NCBI RefSeq assembly: GCF_040276065.1
Contig: NZ_JBELOI010000013.1
Span: 36,943-100,942 of the forward strand
Direction of reading: 5' to 3'
Length of the DNA: 64,000 nucleotides
Source: Castellaniella sp040276065
Lineage (GTDB): Bacteria; Pseudomonadota; Gammaproteobacteria; Burkholderiales; Burkholderiaceae_B
Below are positions 1 through 9,786 of this stretch, piece by piece. Position 1 is the first letter of the stretch, and the number at the start of each line of letters is the position of its first letter. A model generated the notes under the pieces. That model saw only the letters and a list, made by a program, of their open reading frames with translations, was not told the origin of the DNA and ran no database searches. Both the position numbers and the translations under genes were made by a program.

Positions 1-2
1 TC

Positions 3-239
3 AAACGCGGCCGGCACGCGATCACAGGCTGCCAGGTCACGCTCACCGCCGAGCGCGCCGACACCGACCCTAAAGTCTTCACCGCCATCCACTACGCCTT
101 CACGGTGGGCGGGCGCGACTTGCCGACGGCCGCCGTCGAGCGCGCGGTCGAGCTCTCGCACACCAAGTACTGCTCGGCGATCGCGATGCTGGAAAAGACC
201 GCCAAGATCACGCACTCGGTCGAAATCCTGGCGGCCTGA
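3..239 (+). CDS. OsmC/YhfA-family protein, C-terminal part (5' end outside window)
   Basis: The open frame enters from the left edge and stops with TGA at 237-239, giving about 78 residues. The tail contains the segment LSHTKYCSAIAML, which resembles the second conserved cysteine region of OsmC/YhfA proteins, where a Cys on a helix takes part in thiol-dependent peroxide reduction. The start and the first conserved cysteine lie outside the window, so subfamily (Ohr, OsmC or YhfA) cannot be decided. It converges on thyA, whose stop is only 6 nt away. Confidence 0.7.
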   Translation, partial: KRGRHAITGCQVTLTAERADTDPKVFTAIHYAFTVGGRDLPTAAVERAVELSHTKYCSAIAMLEKTAKITHSVEILAA

Positions 240-245
240 GCGCCC

Positions 246-1217
246 CTACACCGCCATCGGCGCCGTCAAGGGCGCATGATGCCGGTAGCCCACCAGAGTA
301 AAGTCCGCAGGCTCGACGCGCTCGAGCCATTCGGGCTCGACGCGCCCAGTCCGGGCATAGTCCGGGATGCGCGGGGACAAGACCAGGCGTGGCAGCGGAT
401 GGGGCTCGCGGCGCAACTGCTCGCGCAGCATCTCGACGTGCGTTTCGTAGATGTGGGCATCGCCGATGAAGTAGCTGAACCAGCGCGGCTCGTAGCCCGT
501 CAGGCGGGCCATCAGATGCAGCAACGCGGCGCCCTCGGCCAGGTTGAACGGCGTCCCCAGCCCCACATCATTGCTGCGGATATACAAGCACAGCGAGAGT
601 TCGCGCGTGCCGGGATTGGCGAGAAATTGGTAGAGCAGGTGACACGGCGGCAGGGCCATCTCGTCGAGTTGCGCCCAATTCCAGCCATGAAACAGGATGC
701 GCCGGCTGCCGGGATCGTGAATCAGGGCATCCAGGCAGACGCGCAACTGGTCGACCGCCTTGTACATGAGCACACTGGGCACGCCCTCATCGTCGAACGC
801 GGCCACGCGGCGATAGCCCAGGCCGCCGGCGTGGGCGATGCGGGCTTCGTCGCGCGCGGGCAGCAGCTTGTAGGCGGGCCAGCGGCGCCACTGCACCCCA
901 TAGACCGGCCCCAGGTCATCCGGCCCCGACCGATGGGGGTTGGCCAGCCAATGGGCGTTCTCGTTGGCGTTCTGGTCCCAGACCTTGCAACCCAGCGCGC
1001 GGAACTGCGCGGCGCTGTCCGCCCCCCGCAGGAAACCGACGAGTTCGCCGATCGCGGACTTGAAGGCGAGCCGCTTGGTCGTGACCGCGGGGAAACCCTC
1101 GCGCAGGTCGAAGCGCAGCGACGCGCCCGGCAGGCTGAGCGTGCGCACGCCTGTGCGATTGGCCTGCCAGGAACCCTGGTCGAAAATGCTCTGGACGAGG
1201 TCGAGATAGGCTCTCAT
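246..1217 (-). CDS. thyA: Thymidylate synthase
   Basis: Makes dTMP from dUMP with methylene-tetrahydrofolate as methyl donor. The 323-residue product carries the family signatures: the nucleophile Cys192 in ALPPCHLLYQF, the phosphate-binding arginine pair near 172-173 (SRRILF) and FNLAEGAALLHLM. It is longer than the 264-residue E. coli enzyme; the extra length lies around residues 90-150, where Lactobacillus-type enzymes also carry an insert. The ATG overlaps the stop of the upstream CitE-like gene (ATGA at 1217-1214), so the two are probably translationally coupled in an operon that begins with an enoyl-CoA hydratase. Confidence 0.97.
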   Translation of the reverse strand: MRAYLDLVQSIFDQGSWQANRTGVRTLSLPGASLRFDLREGFPAVTTKRLAFKSAIGELVGFLRGADSAAQFRALGCKVWDQNANENAHWLANPHRSGPDDLGPVYGVQWRRWPAYKLLPARDEARIAHAGGLGYRRVAAFDDEGVPSVLMYKAVDQLRVCLDALIHDPGSRRILFHGWNWAQLDEMALPPCHLLYQFLANPGTRELSLCLYIRSNDVGLGTPFNLAEGAALLHLMARLTGYEPRWFSYFIGDAHIYETHVEMLREQLRREPHPLPRLVLSPRIPDYARTGRVEPEWLERVEPADFTLVGYRHHAPLTAPMAV

Positions 1218-2035
1218 TGGACGCCTCGCGCGAGCAGGCGACGCGCCCGTTCGATCAGGGGCAGGTCCACCATGCGCCCGTCCACCCGGAAGGCCTGCGC
1301 GCCGCTGCGACCGGCCTCGTCGACCACGCGCCGCGCCCAGTCGAGTTCGTCGGCCGACGGCCGGAACGCCTCATGCACGACGGGAACCTGGGTCGGATGG
1401 ATGCACAGCATCCCGCCGAACCCCATGTCGCGCGCCACCGCGATCCGCCGCGCCAGGCCCTCGAGATCCGAGAAATCGGCGTAGACCGTGTCCAGCGGCG
1501 GCGGCAGGCCGTTCATGCCGCTATGCAGGAGGATCTGGTAGCGGATCTGATCGAGGATGCGCGCCGCTCCCTCGGTGCCGGGCCGCGTCCCGAACTCGAG
1601 CATCAGATCGAGGATGCCGAAGGACAGGCGCCAGACCCCGGCCGCGCCGGCGATGCCGTCCAGGTTGCGCAATCCGCGCGCACTCTCGATGACCGGCATC
1701 AAGGGCTTGCCGGCTCCGGACACGATATGGACGTGGCGCGCCGCCTCGGCCTTGGGCAGCACGATCGCCACGACATTGGGCAGCTCGCGGCACAAGGCCA
1801 GATCCTGATCGAACCACACGGTGGTGCCGTCGTTGATGCGCACCATGAAGCGCTCGTCGGGATGTGCCAGCGCAAACTCGGACAAGTGGCGTCGCGCGGT
1901 AATTTTTTCATCCCGAGGGACCGAGTCCTCGAGGTCGACGATCACCGCGTCCGCCCCGCTGGCCAGCGCCTTGGGGAGACGGTCGGGGCGGATGGCCGGG
2001 ACGAACAGCGCGGTGCGCAGCAGTTTGTCATGCAT
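1214..2035 (-). CDS. CitE-like HpcH/HpaI-family C-C lyase
   Basis: The 273-residue product begins TALFVPAIRPDRLPKAL and has VIVDLEDSVP, the hallmark of citrate-lyase beta / malyl-CoA lyase TIM barrels in which the Asp/Glu near VDLED helps bind Mg. FMVRIND, IVLPKAE, PVIESARG and LCIHPTQV follow in the family order. It probably cleaves or condenses a beta-hydroxyacyl-CoA; the exact substrate cannot be read. The start at 2035 is set by GAAGGAG seven bases upstream; an upstream extension lacks homology-like features. Its stop overlaps thyA and it lies 28 nt after an enoyl-CoA hydratase, suggesting a small acyl-CoA route unrelated to thyA. Confidence 0.85.
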   Translation of the reverse strand: MHDKLLRTALFVPAIRPDRLPKALASGADAVIVDLEDSVPRDEKITARRHLSEFALAHPDERFMVRINDGTTVWFDQDLALCRELPNVVAIVLPKAEAARHVHIVSGAGKPLMPVIESARGLRNLDGIAGAAGVWRLSFGILDLMLEFGTRPGTEGAARILDQIRYQILLHSGMNGLPPPLDTVYADFSDLEGLARRIAVARDMGFGGMLCIHPTQVPVVHEAFRPSADELDWARRVVDEAGRSGAQAFRVDGRMVDLPLIERARRLLARGVQ

Positions 2036-2063
2036 GTCGCTCACTCCTTCGACGGCGAATCGA

Positions 2064-2831
2064 TTACTTGCCCCGCCAGACCGGCGGGCGCTTCTCGGCA
2101 AAGGCCGTGGCGCCCTCGCGCGCGTCCTCCGAGACAAAAATATGGGCAATGCGCGGGCGCTGCAGGTCGAACATCTCGTCCTGTCGCCAATTGCGCGACT
2201 GCGCGATCACCTGCTTGGCGGTGCGCACCGCCAGCGGCCCGTTGGCCGCGATGCCGCGACCCAGCACCAGCGCCTCGTCCAGCGCCGCACCGGGCTCGGC
2301 CAGGCGATTCACCAGGCCAAGCTGATGCAGGCGCTCGGCGCCCATCATGTCGCCCGTGAGCACCGCCTCCATCGCCACATGGTACGGAATGCGGGCCGGC
2401 AGGCGCAGCATGCCGCCCGATCCCGGCACTAGGCCGCGCTTGGTCTCGGGCAGGCCGAAGCGGGCCTCGCGCGACGCCACGATCAGGTCGCAGGCCAGCG
2501 CCAGCTCGCAGCCCCCCGCCAGGGCATAGCCCTCGATGGCGGCGATCAGCGGCTTGGCCGGGGGACGCTCGCACAGGCCCGCGAATCCGCGGTCGCCCAC
2601 ATAGGGGCGCTGGCCGGTCCGGGCAAAGGCCTTCAGGTCCATGCCCGAGCAGAAATGGCCACCCGCGCCGGTGAGGATGCCCAGGGCCACATCCGGATTG
2701 CCGTCCAGTGCGTCCATGGCCGCCGCGATCGCCTCGGCAACCTCTAAATCGACGGCGTTGCGGGCCTGCGGCCGGTTGATGGTCATCACCTGAATGCGGT
2801 CCACGATCCGCAGTTCCAGGATTTCGCTCAT
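2064..2831 (-). CDS. Enoyl-CoA hydratase/isomerase family protein (crotonase fold)
   Basis: A 255-residue crotonase. Visible motifs are the oxyanion-hole segment FCSGMDLKAF, the second glycine-rich segment IAAIEGYALAGGCELALACDLIVA and FGLPETKRGLVPGSGG, whose Glu in LPE matches one catalytic glutamate. It is expected to hydrate 2-enoyl-CoA or carry out a related CoA-thioester reaction in the cytoplasm. The start at 2831 is preceded by AAGGGGGG; the frame is open further upstream but without conserved sequence. First gene of the minus-strand trio with the CitE-like lyase and thyA, divergent from glyQ. Confidence 0.9.
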   Translation of the reverse strand: MSEILELRIVDRIQVMTINRPQARNAVDLEVAEAIAAAMDALDGNPDVALGILTGAGGHFCSGMDLKAFARTGQRPYVGDRGFAGLCERPPAKPLIAAIEGYALAGGCELALACDLIVASREARFGLPETKRGLVPGSGGMLRLPARIPYHVAMEAVLTGDMMGAERLHQLGLVNRLAEPGAALDEALVLGRGIAANGPLAVRTAKQVIAQSRNWRQDEMFDLQRPRIAHIFVSEDAREGATAFAEKRPPVWRGK

Positions 2832-3061
2832 GATTCCCCCCTTGTCCTCGCCCGGCGAGTGATGGCTGTTCCCCCGATTGTATTGCGTCCCTGCCGACGC
2901 GGCCGTCCGGCCCGCCCGCCCATAAGGCGCGGTGAAACAGATAAAATGGGGCGCGGCGCACCGGTCCACTCTCAGGACGGCCCCGGGCGCCAGGCCCGCG
3001 AACCGGCCTTCGAACCAAACCCGACCCCACTGACTGCGACGCCCGCGCTACGCCCCATTCC
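2832..3061. promoter_or_regulatory. Divergent intergenic region between enoyl-CoA hydratase and glyQ
   Basis: This 230-nt stretch separates two divergent operons and must hold both promoters. A TAAAAT hexamer at about 2942-2947 could serve as a -10 toward glyQ, which would give a leader of roughly 110 nt, but no good -35 is evident. No riboswitch or T-box consensus was recognised. Confidence 0.3.
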
Positions 3062-3957
<896 letters not shown>

Positions 3958-3961
<4 letters not shown>

Positions 3962-6114
3962 GCACGACCGCCACCCCGCGCGAACTCGTCCTGGAACTCA
4001 TCACCGAAGAGCTCCCGCCCAAGGCGCTGCATGCGCTGGGCCAGGCCTTCGCCCACGGCCTGCGCGACATCCTGCGCGAGCAGGGCCTGCTCGCCCCGGA
4101 CTGCGACTGTGTCGACTACGCCACGCCGCGCCGCCTGGCGGCGCGGTTCAGCCACGTCCTGGGCCAGGCACCCGATCGCGCCTATTCCGAGAAATTGATG
4201 CCGGCCGCCATCGGCCTGGACGCCTCGGGCGCGGCCACGCCGGCACTGCTCAAGAAACTCGCGGCCAAGGGCCTCGAGGGGATCGACCCCGCGGCACTGG
4301 CGCGGCGCAGCGACGGCAAGCAAGACGTCCTGTACGCCGAGGGCATGGCCCCCGGCGCCACCCTCGCCGATGGCCTGCAGCAGGCGCTGGACTACGCCCT
4401 GACGCACCTGCCCATCCCCAAGGTCATGCAGTACCAACTGGCCGACGGCCATCGCTCGGTCAAGTTCGTGCGGCCCGCGCACCGCCTCCTCGCCCTGTGG
4501 GGCGCCGATGTGGTCCCGCTGCGCGCGCTCGGACTCGAGGCCGGGCGCCTGAGCATGGGCCACCGCTTCATGGGCCGCCCCGAGCTCGAAATCACCGAGG
4601 CTGCCCAGTGGTCGCGACAGGTGCGCGACGACGGGATGGTCCTGCCCGCCTTCGAGGAGCGGCGCGACGAGATCGCCCGCCAGCTCGCCCGCGAATCCGC
4701 GGCGCTGGGCGCCACGATAGACCCCGCCCCGGGGGGCAGCCCCGAGGTCGCCGAGCTGCTCGACGAGGTCACCGCGCTGGTCGAGTACCCGACGGTCTAC
4801 GTCGGCGCCTTCGATCCGGCGTTCCTGGCGGTCCCGCCGGAATGCCTGATCCTCACCATGCGGCTCAACCAGAAATACTTTCCACTGTTCGATCCCGCCG
4901 ACGGTCGCCTGACGCACCGCTTCCTGATCGTCAGCAATATGCGCCCCGACGACCCGCATCACATCATCGAGGGCAACGAACGGGTCGTGCGCCCGCGCCT
5001 GGCCGACGCACAGTTCTTCTACCAGACCGACCTCAAGGTCCGCCTGGCGGACCGCGTGGGCGAGCTGGCGCATAGCGTCTATCACAACAAGCTCGGCTCG
5101 CTGCTCGAGCGCACCGAGCGCGTGCGCGCCATCGCCCGCTGGCTGGCGCCCCTGCTGGGGGCGGACGCCGAGCACGCCGACCGCGCCGCCCTGCTGGCGC
5201 GCGCCGACCTGAACACCAGCATGGTGGGCGAATTCCCCGAGCTGCAAGGCATCATGGGCGCCTACTACGCGACGGCGGACGGCGAGCCCGCCGACGTGAT
5301 CCAGGCGTTGCGCGAACAGTACCGCATCCGTCTCGACACCCCGGTGACCGCCGGCACGCTGAGCGCGGCCATCCTGTTCATGGCCGAGCGCGCCGAGACG
5401 CTGGTCGGCATCTGGGGGATCGGGCTCGCGCCCACGGGCGAGCGCGATCCCTACGGCCTGCGGCGCGCGGCGCTGGGCCTGATCAGCGCCTACGAGCAAC
5501 TGACCGCGGGCGGATGGCTCTCGGCCAGCGAGGACTCGCCGGCGCGGCTGTCGGCCCTGCTCGAACAAGCCCACGCGGGCTTCGAGCCGGGCCGCCTGGC
5601 GGCGGGCACCGTGGCCGAGGTCCGCGACTTCGTCTACGAACGCTACCGCAACCAGCTCGCGCAGGCCTTCGACCGCGCGGCCGTCGATGCCGTGCTCGCA
5701 CTGCAGCCACCGCTGCACCAAGTGCACGCGCGCATCCAGGCCTGCGTCGATTTCGCCGCGCGGCCCGAGGCCACCGACCTCGCCGCCGCCAACAAGCGCA
5801 TCGCCAACCTGCTGAAAAAGGCCGAGGGCGGCCTGCCCGCGTTCGATCCCGGCCTGGTCGCCGAACCCGCCGAGCGTCGCCTGGCCGAGATCATCGCCGG
5901 GCTCGCCCCCGAAGCCAGCGGCCACATCCGGGCCGGCAACTTCACGGCGGGCCTGGCGGTGCTGGCCGGCGCGCGCGATGCGGTCGACGCGTTCTTCAAC
6001 GACGTCATGGTGATGGCTGAGGACGCGCGCGTGCGCGCCAACCGGCTCGCCCTGCTGCGCTCGCTGCACGAGCTGATGAACCAGGTCGCGGATCTCTCGA
6101 GGCTGGCGCGGTGA
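3958..6114 (+). CDS. glyS: Glycyl-tRNA synthetase beta subunit
   Basis: Beta subunit of glycyl-tRNA synthetase, which contributes tRNA recognition. The 718-residue length is normal. The N-terminus (LVLELITEELPPKALHALG), the central NQKYFPLFD and FLIVSNM, HNKLGSLLERTERV and the GIWGIGLAPTGERDPYGLRRAALG segment are family signatures; the C-terminal third corresponds to the anticodon-binding-like helical domain. It overlaps glyQ by 4 nt at the start and gmhB by 4 nt at the stop (GTGA). Confidence 0.98.
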
Positions 6115-6659
6115 AACTCATCATCCTCGATCGCGACGGCGTCATCAATCACGACAGCGACGATTTCATCAAGTCGCCCGCCGAGTGGATTCCGGTGGAC
6201 GGCAGCCTGGACGCGATCGCCCGCCTGTCGCGCGCCGGCTGGCGCATCGTGGTCGCGAGCAATCAGTCGGGCATCGCCCGCGGGCTGTTCACCATGGACA
6301 CGCTGACCGCGATCCACATCCGGATGCACCAGGCCGTGGCCGACGCGGGCGGACAGATAGACGCGGTCTTCATCTGTCCGCACGGGCCGCACGAGGGCTG
6401 CGCCTGCCGCAAGCCGGCGCCCGGCATGCTGCACGACATTGCGCGGCGCCTGGACGTGCCGCTCGAGGGTGTCCCGGTCGTGGGCGACAGCCTGCGCGAC
6501 CTGCAGGCCGCCGTCCAGTGCGGATGCGCGCCGTGGCTGGTGCTAAGCGGCAAGGGCCGCAAGACCTGGGCGGACGCGGGCCAACAAGGCCTCCTGCCTG
6601 CCGGAACCGAGGTCCGCGAGGACCTCGCGGCCGTGGCCGACGCCTTGCTGAAGACCTGA
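6111..6659 (+). CDS. gmhB: D-glycero-beta-D-manno-heptose-1,7-bisphosphate 7-phosphatase
   Basis: HAD-superfamily phosphatase of the ADP-heptose pathway that supplies the LPS inner core. The nucleophile/acid pair is Asp7 and Asp9 in LDRDGVIN, the second motif is VVASNQSGIARG, the zinc loop is CPHGPHEGCACRKP and the last motif GDSLRDLQAA. At 182 residues it has normal length. It begins with GTG overlapping the glyS stop. An acidic-sugar variant or a histidinol-phosphatase-like role is possible, but the zinc loop favours GmhB. Confidence 0.92.
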   Translation: MKLIILDRDGVINHDSDDFIKSPAEWIPVDGSLDAIARLSRAGWRIVVASNQSGIARGLFTMDTLTAIHIRMHQAVADAGGQIDAVFICPHGPHEGCACRKPAPGMLHDIARRLDVPLEGVPVVGDSLRDLQAAVQCGCAPWLVLSGKGRKTWADAGQQGLLPAGTEVREDLAAVADALLKT

Positions 6660-6660
6660 C

Positions 6661-7395
6661 ATGAACACCCTGCGATCCAGCCTCTACATGGCCTTCATGG
6701 TCGTCACGGTGATCCCGTATGCGCTCGCCTGCGTGCTGTGGGCGCCGCTGCCCCTGCACTGGCGCTACGTGCTGACCACGGGCTGGCCCCGCATGTGCCT
6801 CTGGGCGGCCCGCTGGATCCTCGGCATCCGCTACGAGATCACTGGCATGGAAAAGCTGCCCGACGGCCCGCTGATCATCCTCTCGAAGCACCAATCGGCC
6901 TGGGAAACGCTGTTCTTCGCCACACGCATGCCGCGCGACGTGGTCTTCGTCTACAAGAAAGAGCTGCACCGGGTGCCGTTCTTCGGCTGGGGGCTGGCCC
7001 TGCTCAGCATGATTCCCATCGACCGGCGCAAGGGCCGGGAATCCTTCGATCAGGTCGTGAGCATCGGCGGGCGCCGCCTGCGCGAGGGCCGCTGGCCGGT
7101 CCTGTTCCCCGAAGGCACCCGGGTCGCGCCGGGCGAAACCGGCCGCTACAAGCAAGGGGGCACCCTGCTGGCCTGCCGCACCGGCACCCCGGTCGTGCCC
7201 GTCGCCCACAATGCGGGCGAGCGATGGCCGCGCAACGCGTTCATCAAGACTCCGGGCCTGGTCACGGTGTCGTTCGGGCCGATCATCTCACCTGAGGGCA
7301 AGACACCGGCCGCCCTCAACGCCGAGGTCAAGGACTGGATCGAGACCGAAATGCGTCGCCTGAATCCGGAACGCTATGCCGGGACAACAGCTTGA
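6661..7395 (+). CDS. plsC: 1-acyl-sn-glycerol-3-phosphate acyltransferase
   Basis: Acylates lysophosphatidic acid to phosphatidic acid at the inner membrane. The 244-residue product starts with a hydrophobic segment and has the acyltransferase motif SKHQSAWET, with Glu where many relatives have Asp in HX4D. FVYKKELHRVPFFGWGL, MIPIDRRKGRES and the acyl-acceptor motif FPEGTR follow. It starts 1 nt after gmhB and its 3' end overlaps the next gene by 20 nt. Confidence 0.95.
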   Translation: MNTLRSSLYMAFMVVTVIPYALACVLWAPLPLHWRYVLTTGWPRMCLWAARWILGIRYEITGMEKLPDGPLIILSKHQSAWETLFFATRMPRDVVFVYKKELHRVPFFGWGLALLSMIPIDRRKGRESFDQVVSIGGRRLREGRWPVLFPEGTRVAPGETGRYKQGGTLLACRTGTPVVPVAHNAGERWPRNAFIKTPGLVTVSFGPIISPEGKTPAALNAEVKDWIETEMRRLNPERYAGTTA

Positions 7396-8254
7396 GTTGT
7401 TCGACCCCGCCCCGGCGGCGGACGCCCGGCAGCGCCCGCGCGCGCCGGCGACCATCGCCGTCCCCGAACCGGCGCCGATCACCCTGCCGGCACGTCCGGC
7501 CATCCTGCCGGCGGGCACCCGCTGGCGCGAAATCGCGCTGGACGCCCGGATGCTGGGATTCCTGCTGCGGCGCTCGCGCCGCAAATCCATCGGCCTGGTG
7601 ATCCGCGACGATGGCCTGCTGGTCCAGGCGCCCACCTGGAGCACGCTGTCGCAGATCGACCACGTGGTGCGCGAAAAGGCCGGCTGGATCCTGCGCAAAC
7701 TCGAGGAACGCGATCAGCGCCTGCACCTGCTGGCCCTGCAGGCGACACAATGGCGCGCGGGCGGTGCCATCCCCTACCTGGGCGTGCGCATCGAACTCGT
7801 CCTCGACAGCACCCGTCCCGCCGGCTATGCGGGCGACGCCGACGCACCCCGGGCCGGGGACGCACTCAGCCTGCCGCTGCCCGAGGATGCCGCCCCCGAC
7901 CGGGTGCGGGACAGCGCGGGCGCCTGGCTGCAGCAGCGGGCGCGAATCGACTTCGGGCGCCGCCTCGACCGTTTCCTCGGCGCGGCGGGGCTTTCGCTCA
8001 AGGACTGGCGCCTGTCCTCGGCCGCGGGGCGCTGGGGTTCGTGCAACAGCGACCGGCGCATCCTGCTGAACTGGCGCCTGATCCATTTCGAACCGCACCT
8101 GATCGACTACGTCGTCGCGCATGAGGTCGCGCACCTGCGCGTCATGAACCACGGCCCGGCGTTCTGGCGCGAGCTGGGACGCCTCTACCCCGGATTCAAA
8201 GAGGCCCGCGATACCCTCGCCCAGCATCATCCCGACAGCCTCCCGCTGATCTGA
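7376..8254 (+). CDS. YgjP/SprT-like zinc metallopeptidase-fold protein
   Basis: A 292-residue protein with the C-terminal signature RWGSCN, then VVAHEVAHLRVMNHGPAFW, i.e. an HExxH zinc motif with a downstream His, as in the YgjP (DUF45/M48-like) family. The central RRKSIGLVIRDDGLLVQAP is also typical. The first 40 residues are proline/alanine-rich and look disordered. The function of this family is poorly known, so only a metal-dependent hydrolase fold is claimed. The start lies inside the end of plsC and it is the last gene of the glyQ operon. Confidence 0.85.
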   Translation: MPGQQLELFDPAPAADARQRPRAPATIAVPEPAPITLPARPAILPAGTRWREIALDARMLGFLLRRSRRKSIGLVIRDDGLLVQAPTWSTLSQIDHVVREKAGWILRKLEERDQRLHLLALQATQWRAGGAIPYLGVRIELVLDSTRPAGYAGDADAPRAGDALSLPLPEDAAPDRVRDSAGAWLQQRARIDFGRRLDRFLGAAGLSLKDWRLSSAAGRWGSCNSDRRILLNWRLIHFEPHLIDYVVAHEVAHLRVMNHGPAFWRELGRLYPGFKEARDTLAQHHPDSLPLI

Positions 8255-8326
8255 GGCCCCCCGTGAGAACCCACATTTGCGTATGATGGGGGAACTCACC
8301 ATCACCAGGCAGGAGATCCCCTCATC

Positions 8327-8722
8327 ATGCGTCTGCTACACACCATGCTGCGCGTGGGCAACCTCGACCGCTCCCTGATGTTCTACACCGACATCCTGGG
8401 CATGCGGCTGCTGCGCCAGAAAGACTACCCCGACGGGCGATTCACGCTGGCCTTCGTCGGCTTCCAGGACGAGGACGACGGGGCAGTGCTCGAACTGACC
8501 CACAACTGGGACACCGAAACCTACGCGCTGGGCGACGGCTACGGCCACATCGCCATAGAGGTCGAGGACGCATACGATGCGTGCGCGCGCATCAAGGCCA
8601 AGGGCGGCCACGTGGTCCGCGACGCGGGGCCGATGAAACACAGCAGCACCGTGATCGCCTTCATCGAGGATCCCGACGGCTACAAGGTCGAACTCATCCA
8701 GCGCGAGGGCCGCGTGGACTAG
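8327..8722 (+). CDS. gloA: Lactoylglutathione lyase (glyoxalase I)
   Basis: Converts the methylglyoxal-glutathione hemithioacetal to S-lactoylglutathione. The 131-residue product keeps all four metal ligands at the E. coli positions: His5, Glu56, His74 and Glu122, with NLDRSLMFYTDILGM and EDPDGYKVELIQ in between. AGGAG at 8311-8315 serves as ribosome-binding site. The TAG stop (8720-8722) is part of the CTAG at the left edge of the MITE-like element, so the gene ends exactly where the element begins. Confidence 0.97.
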   Translation: MRLLHTMLRVGNLDRSLMFYTDILGMRLLRQKDYPDGRFTLAFVGFQDEDDGAVLELTHNWDTETYALGDGYGHIAIEVEDAYDACARIKAKGGHVVRDAGPMKHSSTVIAFIEDPDGYKVELIQREGRVD

Positions 8723-8990
8723 GGCCTGTTCATACTAATCAAGGAGATCGCGTTGGGTCTGTGCGCTGTCGAACGCAAGGCGTCTACCGCAGCAAGGCTT
8801 AATGCCTTGCGAGGATGGACAACGCAGCGGGCGGCGGCGCACGGACCCAACCCTTCGGGAAGCTATGAAAAATCCGTCTGCCCTGCGTTGCCCGTCTTGC
8901 GCGTATGGACATACGCGCTGCGCCAGATGCCTTGTTCAGCCAAATTTTTCATGGCTTCGCGACTCCTTGATTAGTGTGAACAGGCCCTAG
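8719..8990. mobile_element. MITE-like non-coding element with ~28-bp terminal inverted repeats
   Basis: Positions 8719-8746 and 8963-8990 are inverted copies of one another over 28 bp with a single mismatch, and pairing resumes after a one-base indel. Both ends finish in CTAG, which can be read as a 4-bp target duplication flanking an element that starts GGCCTGTTCA. The interior has nested inverted repeats: 8793-8798/8804-8809, 8859-8873/8944-8958 (one mismatch) and a GCGTATG/CATACGC hairpin near 8907-8922. No credible coding frame is present. This architecture is that of a miniature inverted-repeat transposable element; the CTAG (YTAR) site recalls IS5-type or IS630-type transposition, which is inference. 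Confidence 0.72.
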
Positions 8991-8992
8991 GG

Positions 8993-9784
8993 TCAGGCGG
9001 TCGGCTCGACCCCGCTGGCCGCCAGGGCGTCGGCCATGTCCATGAAACGGTCGGCCGACAGCTCCTGGGGGCGCGCCGTGGGGGCGATCCCCAGGGCATC
9101 CCAGTCCAGGGCCTCGGCCCAGACGCCGAGGCTGGCGCGCACCATCTTGCGGCGCTGCTCGAAGGCGCGCGCCACGACGCGCTCGAAGGCGCGCGCGCTG
9201 CGCGGGCGGCGCAGCATGTCTCCGGCCAGCGGCCGCATGCGGACCACCGACGACACCACGCGCGGCGGCGGATCAAAGGCCTCGGGAGGCACATCGAACA
9301 AGCTGGACATGCGATAGCGGGCCTGCAGCATGACCGAAAGGCGCCCATACTGGGTGTCCCCGGGACGGGCCACCATTCGCTCGATCACCTCGCGCTGCAA
9401 CATGAAATGCTGGTCCGTCACCTGATCGGCCCACTGCATCAAGTGAAACAGCAGCGGCGTCGAGATGTTGTAGGGCAGATTGCCGACAATTCGCAATTCG
9501 GCGCCCAGCGCGCCGAAATCCATCCCCAGGGCGTCGGCCTCGCGGACCTCAAGGCGTTCGGCCGGCCATTGATCACGCAGCCGCGCCGCAAGGTCGCGAT
9601 CCAGTTCGATGACCACCAGGCGGTCGAGCCGCTCGAGTAGAGGGCGGGTCAAGGCCGAGAGGCCTGGCCCGATCTCGACCATGCGATCCGCGGGCTGCGG
9701 GTCGATGGCCCGCACGATCGAGTCGATCACCGCCTCGTCGCGCAGGAAATGCTGGCCAAACCGCTTGCGCGCCTGATGGGCCAT
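8993..9784 (-). CDS. rsmA: 16S rRNA (adenine1518-N6/adenine1519-N6)-dimethyltransferase
   Basis: Dimethylates two adjacent adenines near the 3' end of 16S rRNA (KsgA). The 263-residue product starts MAHQARKRFGQHFLRD and has the SAM-binding VEIGPGLSALT, the acidic VIELDRDLA and the catalytic NLPYNIS. The start at 9784 is chosen from the conserved N-terminus and lies 2 nt after the surA stop; a longer open frame upstream is surA antiframe. Last gene of the lptD-surA-rsmA operon; its stop is 2 nt from the MITE-like element. Confidence 0.97.
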   Translation of the reverse strand: MAHQARKRFGQHFLRDEAVIDSIVRAIDPQPADRMVEIGPGLSALTRPLLERLDRLVVIELDRDLAARLRDQWPAERLEVREADALGMDFGALGAELRIVGNLPYNISTPLLFHLMQWADQVTDQHFMLQREVIERMVARPGDTQYGRLSVMLQARYRMSSLFDVPPEAFDPPPRVVSSVVRMRPLAGDMLRRPRSARAFERVVARAFEQRRKMVRASLGVWAEALDWDALGIAPTARPQELSADRFMDMADALAASGVEPTA

Positions 9785-9786
9785 GC

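Noticed and set aside
8753..8974. Short open frame inside the element at 8719-8990
   Set aside because: It spans the inverted repeats, has no ribosome-binding site and no recognisable domain; the sequence is better explained as non-coding repeat.
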